A stretch of 64,000 nucleotides of DNA from Casuarina equisetifolia (Eukaryota; Streptophyta; Magnoliopsida; Fagales; Casuarinaceae), in NCBI GenBank assembly GCA_028551475.1, contig CM052358.1, positions 8,787,938 to 8,851,937 of the forward strand, given 5' to 3'. The notes beneath the pieces were generated by a model. That model was not told the DNA's origin and did no database searches. It saw only the letters and a list, made by a program, of their open reading frames with translations. Positions within the stretch are counted from its first letter, which is position 1; every line of letters starts with the position of its first letter. The translations under genes were made by a program, and so were the position numbers. This document shows positions 13,326 to 24,617 of the stretch, piece after piece.

Positions 13326-13924
13326 CATAAACTTTTTTTTAACGCTTTTTTTTTTTTTTGTCTACAATGTCACCCCCTTGATACCTTTAAGTAGTAACGT
13401 GACATTGAAAAATTAACAGCAAGCATATAGTCAAAGATACCACTCTTTCTAACCTATCTTCAACTGTGTTGCTTATTGGAGTTTCTTTAGAGATAATATT
13501 ATCCATTGTTATCTTTCTCACTAGAAAAAAAAAAGAATTTGTATGAATTTATATGTGTAGCAAGAAACTGTTAAAACAAAAAGCAACATTCAACCTAAAT
13601 TTATAGATCTGTTAGCCGTTTACTACTTCAAAACTTATATAAGTTAATATCTATCTTTAAATATTATAGAGCACATTTTTTTTTATTAAGAATGAAATAA
13701 AAGAGTATTTTGTTGGAAGGCAAGAAATATTTGATTATGAGTTGAGATAACATAAGAACCTTCCAAATTCTCTAATTAATGAATGGAAAAATTGTTTAAA
13801 AAGTCATTATCAATATGATTTATGTCATATTAGTTGGTTGAGATTAGTACCATAAAAATGGTGAAATATAGTCAATCAATATCAATGCCATATGATTAAT
13901 AATACATATTTAGACAAATGTGTA
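13326..13924 (+). repeat. Spacer separating blocks 2 and 3
   Basis: The first half (poly-T, then 'cccccttgatacctttaagtag' to about 13630) recurs at 14811-15104. The second half (13641-13925) is the copy of 12163-12444. No gene is seen. Confidence 0.75.
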
Positions 13925-14810
13925 ACCTTATTGAATTTAGACTATAATTAACCTCTAGATTTTTCTTATCTCAAAAATAGAGATATTCTTAATTTTTTTA
14001 ATATTTATTAGAGGATTTTCTATAGAAGAAAAGTATGTTAGCTTGTTCGATTGCTCAATTAAGGATGTTAGGCCATTTGGAGGGATTTTATTTAAATTAG
14101 GAAATTTTCTACTCCATCTTAAGCTTATTTTATTATAATGATATTGGAGTTGTAACCCTTTTCTTGGATTTAGACTACAATTAGCTTCTAAATTTTCCTT
14201 TTCTTAAAAACAAAGAAAATCCTAGATTTATTACAATTTACTAGAGGATTTCTCATAAAGGAAGAATTTGTTAGCTTGTTCATTGGTTTGATTAAAGATG
14301 CTAGGCCATTGCAAAGGATTTTATTTAAACAACAAAATTTTCTACTTCACTATTAGCTAATTTTATTATAATGTCATCATAATTGTAAATTTTTTCTTGG
14401 ATTTAGACTACAATTGGCTTCTAAATTTTTCATTTTTAAAAAATAAAAAATTCCTAGATTCATTACTATTTATTAGAAGATTTCTTGTAAAAGAAGAGTT
14501 TGTTGGTATATTTAGCTAATTAACAATGTTAGGCCATTATAAGGAATTTTATTGAAACTAGGAAGTTTTCTACTTTATCTTAAGCTCATTGTATTATAAT
14601 CTTGTTGTAATTGTAGTATTTTGGATTTAGACTACAATTGTCCTCTAGATTTTTCTTTTCTCAAATAAAGAAATTCTTAAATTTTTTAATATTACTAGAG
14701 GATTTCCTATAGAAGAATAGTATGTTAGCTTGTTCAATTGCTCAATTAAGGATGTTAGGCCATTTGGAAGGATTTTATTTAAATTAAGAAATTTTCTACT
14801 TGATCATAAG
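13925..14810 (+). repeat. Satellite block 3: four monomers
   Basis: Four more 230-bp units with landmarks near 14063, 14305, 14530 and 14750. They repeat the A-B-C-A order of block 2 one for one, as expected if the block was duplicated as a whole. Confidence 0.88.
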
Positions 14811-15104
14811 CTTTTTTTTTTAACACTTTTTTTTTTTTTTTTGCAATGTCACCCCTTTGATACCTTTAAGCAGTAATGTAACATTGAAAAACTAACAAAA
14901 GTATATAGTCAAAGATACCACTCTTTCTAACCTATCTTCAATTGTGTCCTTTATTGGAGTTTCTTTACCAATGATATTATCCATTGTTATCTTTCTCACC
15001 CTAAAAAAAAAAAAAGAATTTATATGTGTAGCAAGAAACTATTAAAACGAAAAGCAACATTTAACCTAAATTTGTAGATCTTCCAGCCACTTACTACTTT
15101 AGGG

Positions 15105-15415
15105 GGTGGGGGTAGGGGTGGGTTGTGGAGCTTGGTAGGGAGGAGCTGATGTTGCTGGCGTCAGCGAATGTTCCGGTAGTTGGGCATGCACTGTGGCATA
15201 TAACAAGGGCAGGGGTGGGTATAGAAATTGGGGTCAGGGCTAGGGCCAGGGTGGGCGCTGGTTCTTCCATTGGAGTTGCTCGGAATGGATCTAAGCAATT
15301 GTCGCAGTGGGTCATGGTGTTCGATAATTCTTCTGAGCTCAAGATTTCATCACAAGTCTTGCACTTGTGCCTTAAGTATTCGCCCTATCGTGATGTTTGT
15401 CGCGTTCGTCCCATA
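15105..15415 (-). pseudogene. GC-rich captured gene fragment inside the satellite
   Basis: Base composition changes sharply here from strongly AT-rich to GC-rich, and the satellite and spacer are interrupted. On the minus strand one frame reads MGRTRQTSR, stop, then GEYLRHKCKTCDEILSSEEL and continues to a CDNC, before a Pro/Ala/Thr-rich tail with a degenerate PTP run. The KCKTC...HCDNC arrangement (CxxC, about 17 residues, CxxC) looks like a zinc-ribbon-type motif. I do not recognise the parent protein. The in-frame stop suggests a non-functional copy. It is probably a gene fragment carried into the array. Confidence 0.5.
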
Positions 15416-15424
15416 ATTGATACT

Positions 15425-15567
15425 ATTTTCTACCTTTGGTTTTATTATAATGTTGTTGGAATCATAACCTTTTTCTTGGATTTAGATTGCAATCAACTTC
15501 TCAATTTTTTTTTCTCAAAATTAGAGAAATTCATATATTCTTTACTATTTACTAGAGGATTTCCTAA
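15425..15567 (+). repeat. Partial satellite monomer after the GC-rich insert
   Basis: The array resumes with 'attttctacc...ttttattataatgttgttgg', 'ttcttggatttagattgcaatc' and 'actatttactagaggatttcct', then ends. This shows that the GC-rich segment lies within, not beyond, the array. Confidence 0.8.
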
Positions 15568-15889
15568 GGTCTTCGCCTAAATATTTAACCAATAAAATTC
15601 TTCTTCTATGCTTTTAGTTACTAGTGGAAGTAAAAACAAAACTTTTATTTTTAGGTATACAATTTTTAATGTTTACCATGCATAAACAAGGAAAATGGTT
15701 TAGCTTTGACCTTTTTTCTCTTTAGAAATGGAAGTAATGAAAGTAACCAATGGAACTTTGCAATAACTTCCTCATCTTTCCCTGAGATCTAAAGTAATGC
15801 TTCAACTTTTTAAAAAATTTGAGAGGAAACCATTAACCTTGAAACTTTGAAGGTTCACTTTGAAACTATTAACTATTCACCATTTTCTA
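15568..15889. other. AT-rich DNA with no gene seen
   Basis: No open frame, RNA gene or clear repeat is visible between the satellite and the next repeat family. Confidence 0.4.
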
Positions 15890-16740
15890 TGTATTCACTT
15901 CTAAAGCAAATCTCCTCACTTTTAGTGCAAATCATTTCCCTATGTCAGTCCTCATTATTCATTACTATTGCTATTTTATTATCCATCTAGTCCTCACTTC
16001 CCTTTTCCCCTTGCCAATACTTACTTTCAAAGCAAATCTCTTCATTTTCAATGCAAATCATTTCTTGTCCCTAATCCTAATTCCCTTTTCCTATTGCCAT
16101 TTTAGTATATGTCCAGTCATCATTTCTTTTTCCAATGCCAATCCTCACTTCCAAATTAAATCTCCTCACTTTTGTAAGTCCAAAAGTTAGGGTTTAATTT
16201 CCCTTCCCCATCCCTTTCCTTTTAATAAACCAAAATACAAAAAGAAAAAAAGAAAAATCTCCTTACTTCTAATGTAAATCATTCCTAGTGCTAGTTCTTA
16301 GTACTCGTTGTTATTGCTATTCTAGTAATTATCCCATCCTTATTTACCTTTTACCCACTCTAGTCCTCACTTCTAAAGTAAATCTCCTTTTTTTTAGAGC
16401 AAATTGTTTCTCAGTATTATTAGTCCTCGCTACTTGTGCTATTTTTATTCTAGTATCTATCTAGTCTCCTTACTTCTAGCTTAAATTATTTACCATTGCC
16501 AGTCCTTACTACTCATTGTTATTGTTATTCTAGTATCTGTCTAGTTCTCACTTCTCTTTTTCTTAAGCCAATCTTTACTTCTAAAGGAAATCTCCTCACT
16601 TCTAGTATAAAAAATTCCCTTGCACTAGTCCTCATTACTTGTCATTATTGTTATTGTAATATATTTTAAGTCCTCACTTCCAAAGCAATTATTTTTGCTG
16701 GTTTTTTCAACCTTTTCAAATCTCCTTACTTTGAAGCTTA
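15890..16740 (+). repeat. Second degenerate tandem repeat family, about 85-130-bp units
   Basis: A pyrimidine-rich phrase of the form 'tcctcacttctaaagcaaatctcctcacttttagtgcaaatcatt...tcctcattactcattgttattgctattctagtatctatctag' recurs with many changes near 15913, 16037, 16150, 16258, 16384, 16465 and 16590. Spacing is irregular. It is unrelated in sequence to the 230-bp satellite and non-coding. Confidence 0.7.
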
Positions 16741-17520
16741 ATAAAGTTTATGGATTGGATGAGAATGAATGAAGAAATAATGATAAATCACCCCATATCA
16801 AATCTATTACTTTGGTTCTTTCCAAAGTCCATGCCCCACCTCGATGCTTTGCCATCATATCCATTAAAATTTGCATTTATGTCTCCTTCTTCCATACGTC
16901 CAAATGAGATAAGCCTATCATAAATGTTGGGTTCACTTGCAAGTATATCTAGATTTAGATTCTTTTTGGTTTTCTTCCACTAAGATAGTCTCATATCACC
17001 TCATTAGAATCATAAGGTCCTTAATCTAGTTTGAGGACTGTTTACTTACTCTCCTTACAAGTATTATCTATTTGACTTCTAATTATGTCAGCTTTCTCCT
17101 ACTTATGAATGCTACATCAATCACATTTCTATAGTCATGACCAAAAGAAATATTTGACTCTTCCAAAGACCTATGATAATAACTAGCTATAGAGGAGGAA
17201 CTTAAAAACCCAATATGATAATAAGACTTAGGAAGTCATACCCCTACCACCTTTGCATAAGCCTATTAATTGTAAATTAGTCTACAACATTATATCAAGC
17301 CAAAAACACTATTAGATGTTACAAAGCTCACATTGTTACTAAGGGCTTCACATAGTAAAATAAGCTTAATTATCAAGAAAACTTGTCTTATATGGCCAAA
17401 AAAGTGATTGTTTGCTTCTTTTTTTTTCTTTTTAATAACTTTTCTCCATAATTAGCAAGTCCACTAGTATTCATATTGCTATTTTTTCTTTTTATAGTGA
17501 GTTTTTTTTTAATAACGCAT
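16741..17520. other. AT-rich DNA with no gene seen
   Basis: No supported gene. If the copia reading is right, this is expected reverse-transcriptase territory, but I find no readable reverse-transcriptase motif. Confidence 0.35.
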
Positions 17521-17524
17521 ACAC

Positions 17525-17690
17525 ATAGGGGAAAAGGAAGGAGGTGTCAAACCCTAACCTATTGGATTTGCAAATTAAGGGCTCTTTAACTGTTTGCCAT
17601 TAAGCCAAGGGATCGCCCCCTAAAAGAGATTCCTAAATGAAATTAAAATGCTAGAGGAAGAGCTCGAACCTTCAACCTTGTGATCAAAAC
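17525..17690 (-). repeat. tRNA-like (SINE-type) sequence beside a 5S-like segment
   Basis: Read on the minus strand, 'ttggcttaatggc' (about 17605) resembles a pol III A box. About 50 nt further on, 'ttagggtttgacacc' (about 17555) resembles a B box. A second B-box-like 'aggttcgagctc' lies at about 17670, next to the 3' end of the 5S-like segment. The spacing suits a tRNA-derived SINE. I cannot define element ends or target-site duplications, so the assignment is tentative. Confidence 0.35.
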
Positions 17691-17693
17691 AAA

Positions 17694-17811
17694 GGGTGTA
17701 ACTTGAGAACTTCCTAGAAAGACACTTATCCTAGTACTACTCTCGCTCATGCATGCTTAATTACATAATTTTGATGGGATCCAATGTATTAGTGCTAGTA
17801 TGATCACACCT
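17694..17811 (-). pseudogene. Full-length degenerate 5S rRNA-like sequence
   Basis: The minus strand matches plant 5S rRNA from end to end. It has aGGTGTGATCATACTAGCAC at the 5' end, then ggatcccatca, the A-box region aattaagcatgcatgagcga, the C-box region gagtagtactaggata, and a 3' end of ggaagttctcaagttacacc. The length of 118 nt compares with about 120 for 5S. Scattered substitutions, mostly transitions, argue against a working rRNA gene. It stands alone rather than in a 5S array. It may be a 5S pseudogene, the 5S domain of a Cassandra-type TRIM LTR, or part of a 5S-derived SINE. Confidence 0.75.
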
Positions 17812-20800
17812 ATATTTTTTTTTTCCCTTGAGATGAAAGATAGCATTAAATAAATATATGGGGCAAATGTGCTCTCTTTGACAAAAGGAAAATACTATAT
17901 TTGCAATAATTGTTTTTTACATGCTTTTGGAATAAAATTTAATGTTATTAGAATATATTAACATTTTGATGGTGAGAAAAAAAAAAGAATTATAATATGA
18001 GAATGTTATAATTAAAATCATTATTTGATTACTTAATAGGTTTTTATGAGAATAACACATGCCCTTAAAGAAGGAATTCCCATTTGCAAAGTTTTAGAGG
18101 TTTCTTTATAATGGCTTGGATGAGAAAATTACACAAAAAAATCTTTGCAATTCTTCACAACCCAAAGGAAAAATCAAATGGAAAATTCCAAAAGATCTTT
18201 GTATAAACTCAAGAAAGCCTCTAAGTAATGGACCAATAGATTTAACACCATTCTGATCAAAGTTGGATTTTGACAATATTATGCCTTATTTACATAGGAA
18301 GAAGTCATTTACCAACTTATTAATTTACATCAATAATATATTAATTACCAGCAATGATAAAGTCATGATTGAAGTTGAAATGAAATTTTTTTTTTTAGAC
18401 TAGCAATACAAGCCCATGGACTGATTGTTTAAGTAACAGCCTAACTCTCATAATAACTAATGGATTATTTGTTGAGTACAAGTCTAACCCATTTAATTGC
18501 CTTGTGTATATCACCACTTATGGTTGGTGTAACTTCCTTTTGTGGGACGAGTAATTACTGAATAGGTATAACTCCCTCATTAAATGTGGGAATGTTATGA
18601 TCTTATTTTATAAGATTATAATTATAATCAATATTAGTGTTATAATGTTTGCCTTAGATGGAATATCTTTGGTTTAGGATATTTGATTTTGTATCTTATC
18701 CCAATTTGACATAATTGTTATTTATTTATGATTGTGTCCTAAATGTGTATTCAATAGACAAGAAAGCTTGAATGATTTATTGCTCTCATTGGCATTTATT
18801 ACCTTAAAAGTGTGAATGGAATGTATTTATTGTTCCACTAGCATTTATAGAGCCATGATTAGCATATTTGTTAGAAGGTCAGGGTCAAGGATCATTTGTT
18901 TGTCAAAATGCCTTAAAGGAGCTAGGCAAGCGATGATATGTTCACTTAGAAAGCATTTGATAAGTGATCGAGCAAGATATAAGGCCTATTATGAACATGC
19001 CAATGCAAAGCTTGCCCATATAAGTCATGAATGCTAGGAGCCAGTGCAATGGCACATGTGCTTGTATTAGCAAGGGTGCATGTGGACATGCTAACCCATT
19101 CACGCTTTGCACATGCAACAATGATAAATGCCCTAGTGGAGTTTCTTGTCTTGGCAAGGGCACACTAGTCATAGACATGTGCAACAAGGAAGGTGCTTGT
19201 GCACTTGAGGATATGGACAAACTTGACTATGGCATAAGTGACACGAGAGTGGGTGGGGAAAAATAAGAGCAAGGTATAAGTGTGAAGGGGTAGGAGGAAA
19301 AATTTCAAAATAGCTTAGGAATTGTTCTAGATGTAAACTCAATTGTTACAAAAATTATAACACCTACTACTAACAATATGATGAAATAGAAACAAAGCCT
19401 AGTTTTAACAAAAAATGAGGTTTCATACAAGGAGCCAAGTATTTGACAAAATGCCCCAATGGCATAGGGAGGCAACTAGGAGAAATACTAAATTTAAAAA
19501 AGAAAGGAAAGGATTGGGATAACAATGGATCATAGATTGCCAAAGGGCGTTCAACAAAATGTTTCACCAAATAAGAACAATATCAAAGAGAATAGAAAGG
19601 TGGGAGAAGAGAAAGACAATGGTCATGTACCCAAAGTGGATATGAGAACTCGACAAATTCTTGAAGGTGACCAACATAGAAAAGATAAGAAATGGCAACT
19701 TAGGAAGAACAAATTTTCTGGTCCTCTAAAAAGGCTAACTAGTGATAAAAATGAGCTAAGGAACCAATTTGGAGTACTTAAATCGGAATGCTTGTAAGGC
19801 AAGATGGGCTAAATAGTGCAAAATACCTTGCATAAGAAAAACAATATGTAAGGAAATAGGAAAAAAATCACATATAAGGATTTTATTAGAATCAACTTGG
19901 ATAGTAGGTCACCTACATTGGACAATAATATAACTTTCATTCTAAATGTCTAGTTTAATCATATAGAACATAATAGGATTGAGTCCCACCTCTAGTATAA
20001 TGGCTTAGGAGTGTTATCTTTTGATCATCTACTCATTGGTTTATAATAAGTTGTTTCCTTATTGAATCATAGTTTTGCCTTAAATGTCAACATCAAACTC
20101 AAATAATCTTATGTATCCCATCTATGATTACCCATTGTCTTATGCAATGGTATGTGTGTTCTTTTATGGATGGTAGTTTTGTTTTGTCATCTTAAACATG
20201 CTAAGGAAGGCATAGGAATCACTTTGGGAATGATTCAAATAGGTTAGAATGTGCTCATAGTTGTTAGTTGTTTAAAAAGCATGTTAAGGCAGGGTAATGG
20301 AAAGAGGTAAACATATTATGTGTAATCTAATCATATATGATTGCATCTATCCAAGATCAACTATGGTCAAAATGCATGTCTATAGAACAAGCTATTTATA
20401 ATGATGTAACATGGGCCTTTTGTAAAAACTTTTGAAAAGTTATCTAAAGCCTTTACTTATCCCCATCTTAGCCTCATGTAACTCAAGCCTCACTAAAATA
20501 CTATGGCCAAGGCTTCTAATCCCAAGAAGAAAAAGGTTCATGGACCTTTTCTTCCAAGACTTCATTTTAGAAACACATTCTAGTTAAATTTACATAGATC
20601 GTAACAATATATTATCTTCAAACATGAAAATCTTATCTTGTATGTACTCTCCCATATACCAATCATTACTAAGCTTAAAGTTATATAATGTAAAGCATAT
20701 TTTGTTTGAACTCTAATATTATATTAAAAGGTTAAAGGTTTATCTTAAAAGTTAGTTTAAAAATCAAAGGATCTACTTTTTTTTTTATTTAAACTTTATT

Positions 20801-21620
20801 TAAAAATCTTATCTTTCCATAAAAATTTAAAAAGTAATTGCTAAAGTAAAAAGTGGAATACTACAACAAGAGTTAGCTAAAACAAGAGGATTGTGAAGAT
20901 GCAAAGAAGAATGATAAAAAAAAAAAAAAAAAGACCTTAGGATTGATAATAGTTATGGATGGCACTTTGGCCTTGACAACTAAAGACAAGCCAAGGGAAA
21001 TGGCAATAAAGTCGAGATTAGGAAATCGGTAAGAGTACATTGGCATAAATCATGCAAATGACATTAAATTTAGGTTTTGTAGGCATAAAATATTGACTAT
21101 AATGTTTGGTTCATATTTATTTTATTATCTAATTTAATTATAAAATGGGTGATCTAGTTTTAGGTTTAATGGCTCTTCCTTAGCATTATTTCTTATAAAC
21201 TTGTTCTTGATTGATACAAGCTTTACACACCATTTGAAAGGAGTAGAAACATCTTTTATTGGGCGAGGTGTAGCATAACTTGAGCCTTTCTCCCTTTGAA
21301 CCATACCAAAACACCCACCCCATCATTGAGAGATGATTTTTGGCCTTTAGTTTCACATCTTTCTTGTTGAAAGAAGTCTTACACAAATACCAAGTTACAG
21401 CAACCTAAGGGCAATACTCAAGCTCAATAACAAGGACATTAGAAAGGGAATGACAAATTTTGAATATGTGATTCTCCATTGCAAAGTAATAAGTGAGGAA
21501 GATTTAAGGATTTCGAGGAAAATATAAGATTTTTGTTGAGAAAATGAGGAGGAATTTGCAAGGTTTCTAATAAAATAGATTTCAAATAAGTGGGAACAAT
21601 GGTAAAAAAAAATTACATCA
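17812..21620. other. AT-rich repeat-derived DNA with no confirmed gene
   Basis: Short frames exist: 18816-19037; 19027-19266, which is Cys-rich (CNGTCAC, CTCNNDKC); and 19525-19797, which is Lys-rich. None has a recognisable domain or a partner exon, and all lie inside decayed element sequence. Poly-A runs at about 20917-20933 are the kind left by retroposition. I call no gene here. Confidence 0.4.
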
Positions 21621-21745
21621 TCCTTCATGACCATTAAAAGCTCCCAATTCATATGACACATTTTGAGCAAAAACAAAATTACTTATATTTTTTTGCAACT
21701 TGAGTGTTTTCGCGTTCCAAACAAGGTTCTTTATTCTTGCCATGA
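21621..21745 (+). repeat. Direct repeat, left copy
   Basis: 'ccttcatgaccattaaaagc', 'tcccaattcatatgacacat' and 'tttgagcaaaaacaaaatta' are matched closely at 22022-22135, about 397 bp downstream. The sequence between them is a T-rich low-complexity tract. Confidence 0.7.
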
Positions 21746-22021
21746 ATTGCTCTATATAACTATCGAAGGCCTTCAATTCATGTGGTACATTTTATATTAA
21801 TATTTTTAACTTTTAATTTTTTAATAATTTTTTTATCTTATTTTCCTTTCCTTTTTTATGCTTTATTTATATTTTTTAACTTTTACTTTTACTTTTCTTC
21901 TTTTGGCTTTTTGTTTCTCATATATATTTAGACTCTTTTATGTTATTTTTTTTTTATTTTTATTACTTTTTTACTCTTTATTTTTTTATTGTTTTATTTT
22001 TATTTTTAAAAAACCATCTTG

Positions 22022-22135
22022 CCCTCCATGACCATAAAAGCTCCCAATTCATATGGTGCATTTTGAGCAAAAATAAAACTACTCATATTTTTTCACACCT
22101 TATATGTCTTTACCATTTCAAACAAGCTTCACATA
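22022..22135 (+). repeat. Direct repeat, right copy
   Basis: 'cctccatgaccataaaagct', 'cccaattcatatggtgcatt' and 'ttgagcaaaaataaaactac' are the counterpart of 21621-21745. Both copies are followed by a similar 'ttccaaacaagg/ttcaaacaagc' stretch. Confidence 0.7.
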
Positions 22136-24430
22136 CAAGTGCACCCTCCAAGCACCTAAAAGACATAAAAAGTTCCTTGAATATTGATGAAACTTGGAAC
22201 TAAAGGCTAGATGAACTTTCAAAGTCCATGAGATCAGCAAAATATCCTTTTCATGCATATTTCATGTTTCATATATATTTAATCATGGTATCAAATTAGC
22301 TTATTTTGTGATGTTATAATTGATCTTTTGTTTTTCTCATTAGTCAATTCTATGTCATTGATTCTAGGTTGTCAAATAGCCAATTTTTGGAAGAATTTTT
22401 TTTTTATGAGAGAATTTTTGTTTATTTTTTGTCTCATTATATCGTTTGACTTGTATTTTGTTATGGGTTTGTCCCAAGGTTTTGAGTAAACAAGATATAA
22501 CATAAAGGGATAGGGAGAAAGGACGTGCATCGGCAAGGCAAAGGGCTAAACATGGGTTTTCATGCTTATTTTCATGTGTCAAATGTATTTGTGATGTAAG
22601 CATAGCCTAGATTTCTAAGACAATAGGAATGGAAAAGCTCTTATAAGAGCTAACTTGTGAAAGATGTAAACCAACTTTTGAATCAAGAAAATATTTAAGG
22701 AGGTTTGCTTTCCCTCTAAAGAAAACAAATTTAGGCTTGGGTGTTTGAACAAGAAGGAAGAACCCTTTTCCTTCATTTTTGCATACGGAAAACTTGAAGA
22801 AACCAAGTCTATTATGGGTTTTGGAAATCAAGACCATATTGTATTTCCATTCTATTCCAGCACTTAAAGCACATTGTACTTGTACACTATAGAAAAGTAA
22901 AAAAGGTACTCCTTTGTGCTCATTGATGGCCTTCTATTAGTCAATTCTATAGAGTTTTTACAACTATGTTTTCTATAAATTATAAAATTTCCTAGCTTAT
23001 GTCATAAAATTATAATACAATGGCATTTTATTAAGAAAAATAATTAATTTGAGGTGTTGTTTTGTATGCATTTGATGTTATTGTATTAGGGAAAACTAGA
23101 TCGCCCATGAATGAACCCTAAAATGAGTGAACTTGATCAATCCTCACGCATTCCATTCACACATTTTTTACGGCATTATTCTTCTTCTCTTTAGAACTCT
23201 CCCACTTTTGCCTTCCAAAATCTCCTTATCATGTTAATGTTGAGGTTGACTCAGCTTTTAGCCATTAGCTAAGTGCTTAATGGACTTACTCTAGATTCAT
23301 TACAATATGCATTCCAACTTTTATACAAAGAAATCTAGGCCTCCCAAGATATCTTTTTGCATATTCAAATCACAAGATTAGAATAAGGAGTTTGACTAAA
23401 TTAATGAAAATATACACTTAAGTTGGTGTCATAATCCAAATTTACCTACAAGCCTATTGTTATTCCCATGATCTAGAATCTAATGTTGACTACTTTAAAA
23501 TATGATATTGAGGCAAAATTCTCCAAGTGAGATCCTCTACTTAATGATCCATAAACTTACCAAAAATTGGTAGGACCCTTATTTGTCTCACCCATACAAG
23601 GTCATATATTTATTATTTTGTACAAATTCTTAACCAATTTATGTACAATTCTAAGCAAAATGCCACAATGAAGTTTATTAAGTCCTTAAAGGATGTCCAT
23701 GTTTGGGACTACTATTCCCTTCAAAACAAAAGTTAAAGATTATCTTGTTTGGTACAATAAATTGCTTCTTTATCTTCAAAAAAAGCATAAAATCTACAAG
23801 TTTAGTGCAAAATCTTGTAACCCACCCTTTAGACATGAGATACGTTGCATAGATCATAATAACCTCCATTATGGATTATTGCGTGATCTCAAAATTAAAC
23901 TAGTGGGACTTGTAACATTATATTTGTTAGAAGAGATATTGCTCTCCCTTCCATGTCAATTTGCTATGTCATCACACCTTGTCAATATGTCACATTAGCT
24001 CATTCTTCACACTATGTTAGCCAACATAACAATGTATGCCACATCAATCAAAACATAAAAGAATAGGAATTAATTCCAAATTAATTCCATAAATCATGCT
24101 CACTCATATTTTATCAAAATTGGAAAACTCTTTTAATTAAACCAACTCTTGTCGATTTGTAATTAAGATTATTTGAAATTGAAACTCTTTCAATCATATT
24201 GACCTTCATTTAATTTGTAATTAGGTTTACTACAATTTTTTTTCTTAATTTAGATGTTTTAGCTTCCATATAAATTGGAAGTCCGTATATTTGTATTAAA
24301 ATTTTATCAAATATTTCTATATAGCTTTCTTTTGATGTTCTAGGATTATTATTTGAGGAACTTGCTTTTCTAACAATAATGTGATAATGAAGCAATACTC
24401 AATATAACAATAGATATAGTTTTTCAGGAA
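22136..24430. other. AT-rich DNA with no confirmed gene
   Basis: Only short frames are present (for example 23693-23998 on +), without a recognised domain. The stretch is probably further decayed element sequence upstream of the RNase H relic. Confidence 0.35.
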
Positions 24431-24610
24431 AGAACCAAACATATCAAAATTTGCCATTTTCCAAGGGAGGAAATTTAGTTTAACATGATCAAGACCATGG
24501 ATATTAATACAAAAGAGCACTATGTAGATACCTTTACAAAACCATTGTGTCATGAACAACATTCATATTTGTTAAGCAGTGCTATTAACATATATAGACT
24601 ACTAGCTTGA
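24431..24610 (+). pseudogene. Copia RNase H C-terminal relic
   Basis: One frame reads RTKHIKICHFPREEI, a stop, then DINTKEHYVDTFTKPLCHEQ, and ends at TGA 24608-24610. Copia polyproteins end with RxKHIDIRxHFxR...DIFTKPL...F, so the order and the FTKPL signature match. The internal stop near 24476 and substitutions show that it is dead. A purine-rich gaaagtgag follows and then the 3' LTR start. Confidence 0.75.
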
Positions 24611-24617
24611 AAGTGAG

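Larger units (their letters stand above)
12150..15104 (+). repeat. Two tandem copies of a 1.48-kb segment
   Basis: About 12150-13630 is repeated as 13630-15104. Anchors: 'aagttaagatctatc' at 12163 against 'aagttaatatctatc' at 13641 (1478 bp); 'ggatgttagg' at 12581 against 14063 (1482 bp), and at 13271 against 14750 (1479 bp). Each copy holds a spacer, four satellite monomers, a poly-T tract and a 'cctttgatacctttaag' tail. The similarity is higher than between individual monomers, so the segmental duplication is younger than the monomer array. Confidence 0.85.

Noticed and set aside
15125..15580. 151-codon + strand frame over the GC-rich island
   Set aside because: It runs across the junction from the island into satellite sequence and has low-complexity Gly/Ala/Arg. 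The minus-strand frame with CxxC motifs is the better reading.
19027..19266. Cys-rich 79-codon frame resembling a small secreted peptide
   Set aside because: There is no signal peptide, the Cys spacing is irregular, and the surroundings are decayed repeats. Most likely a chance frame.
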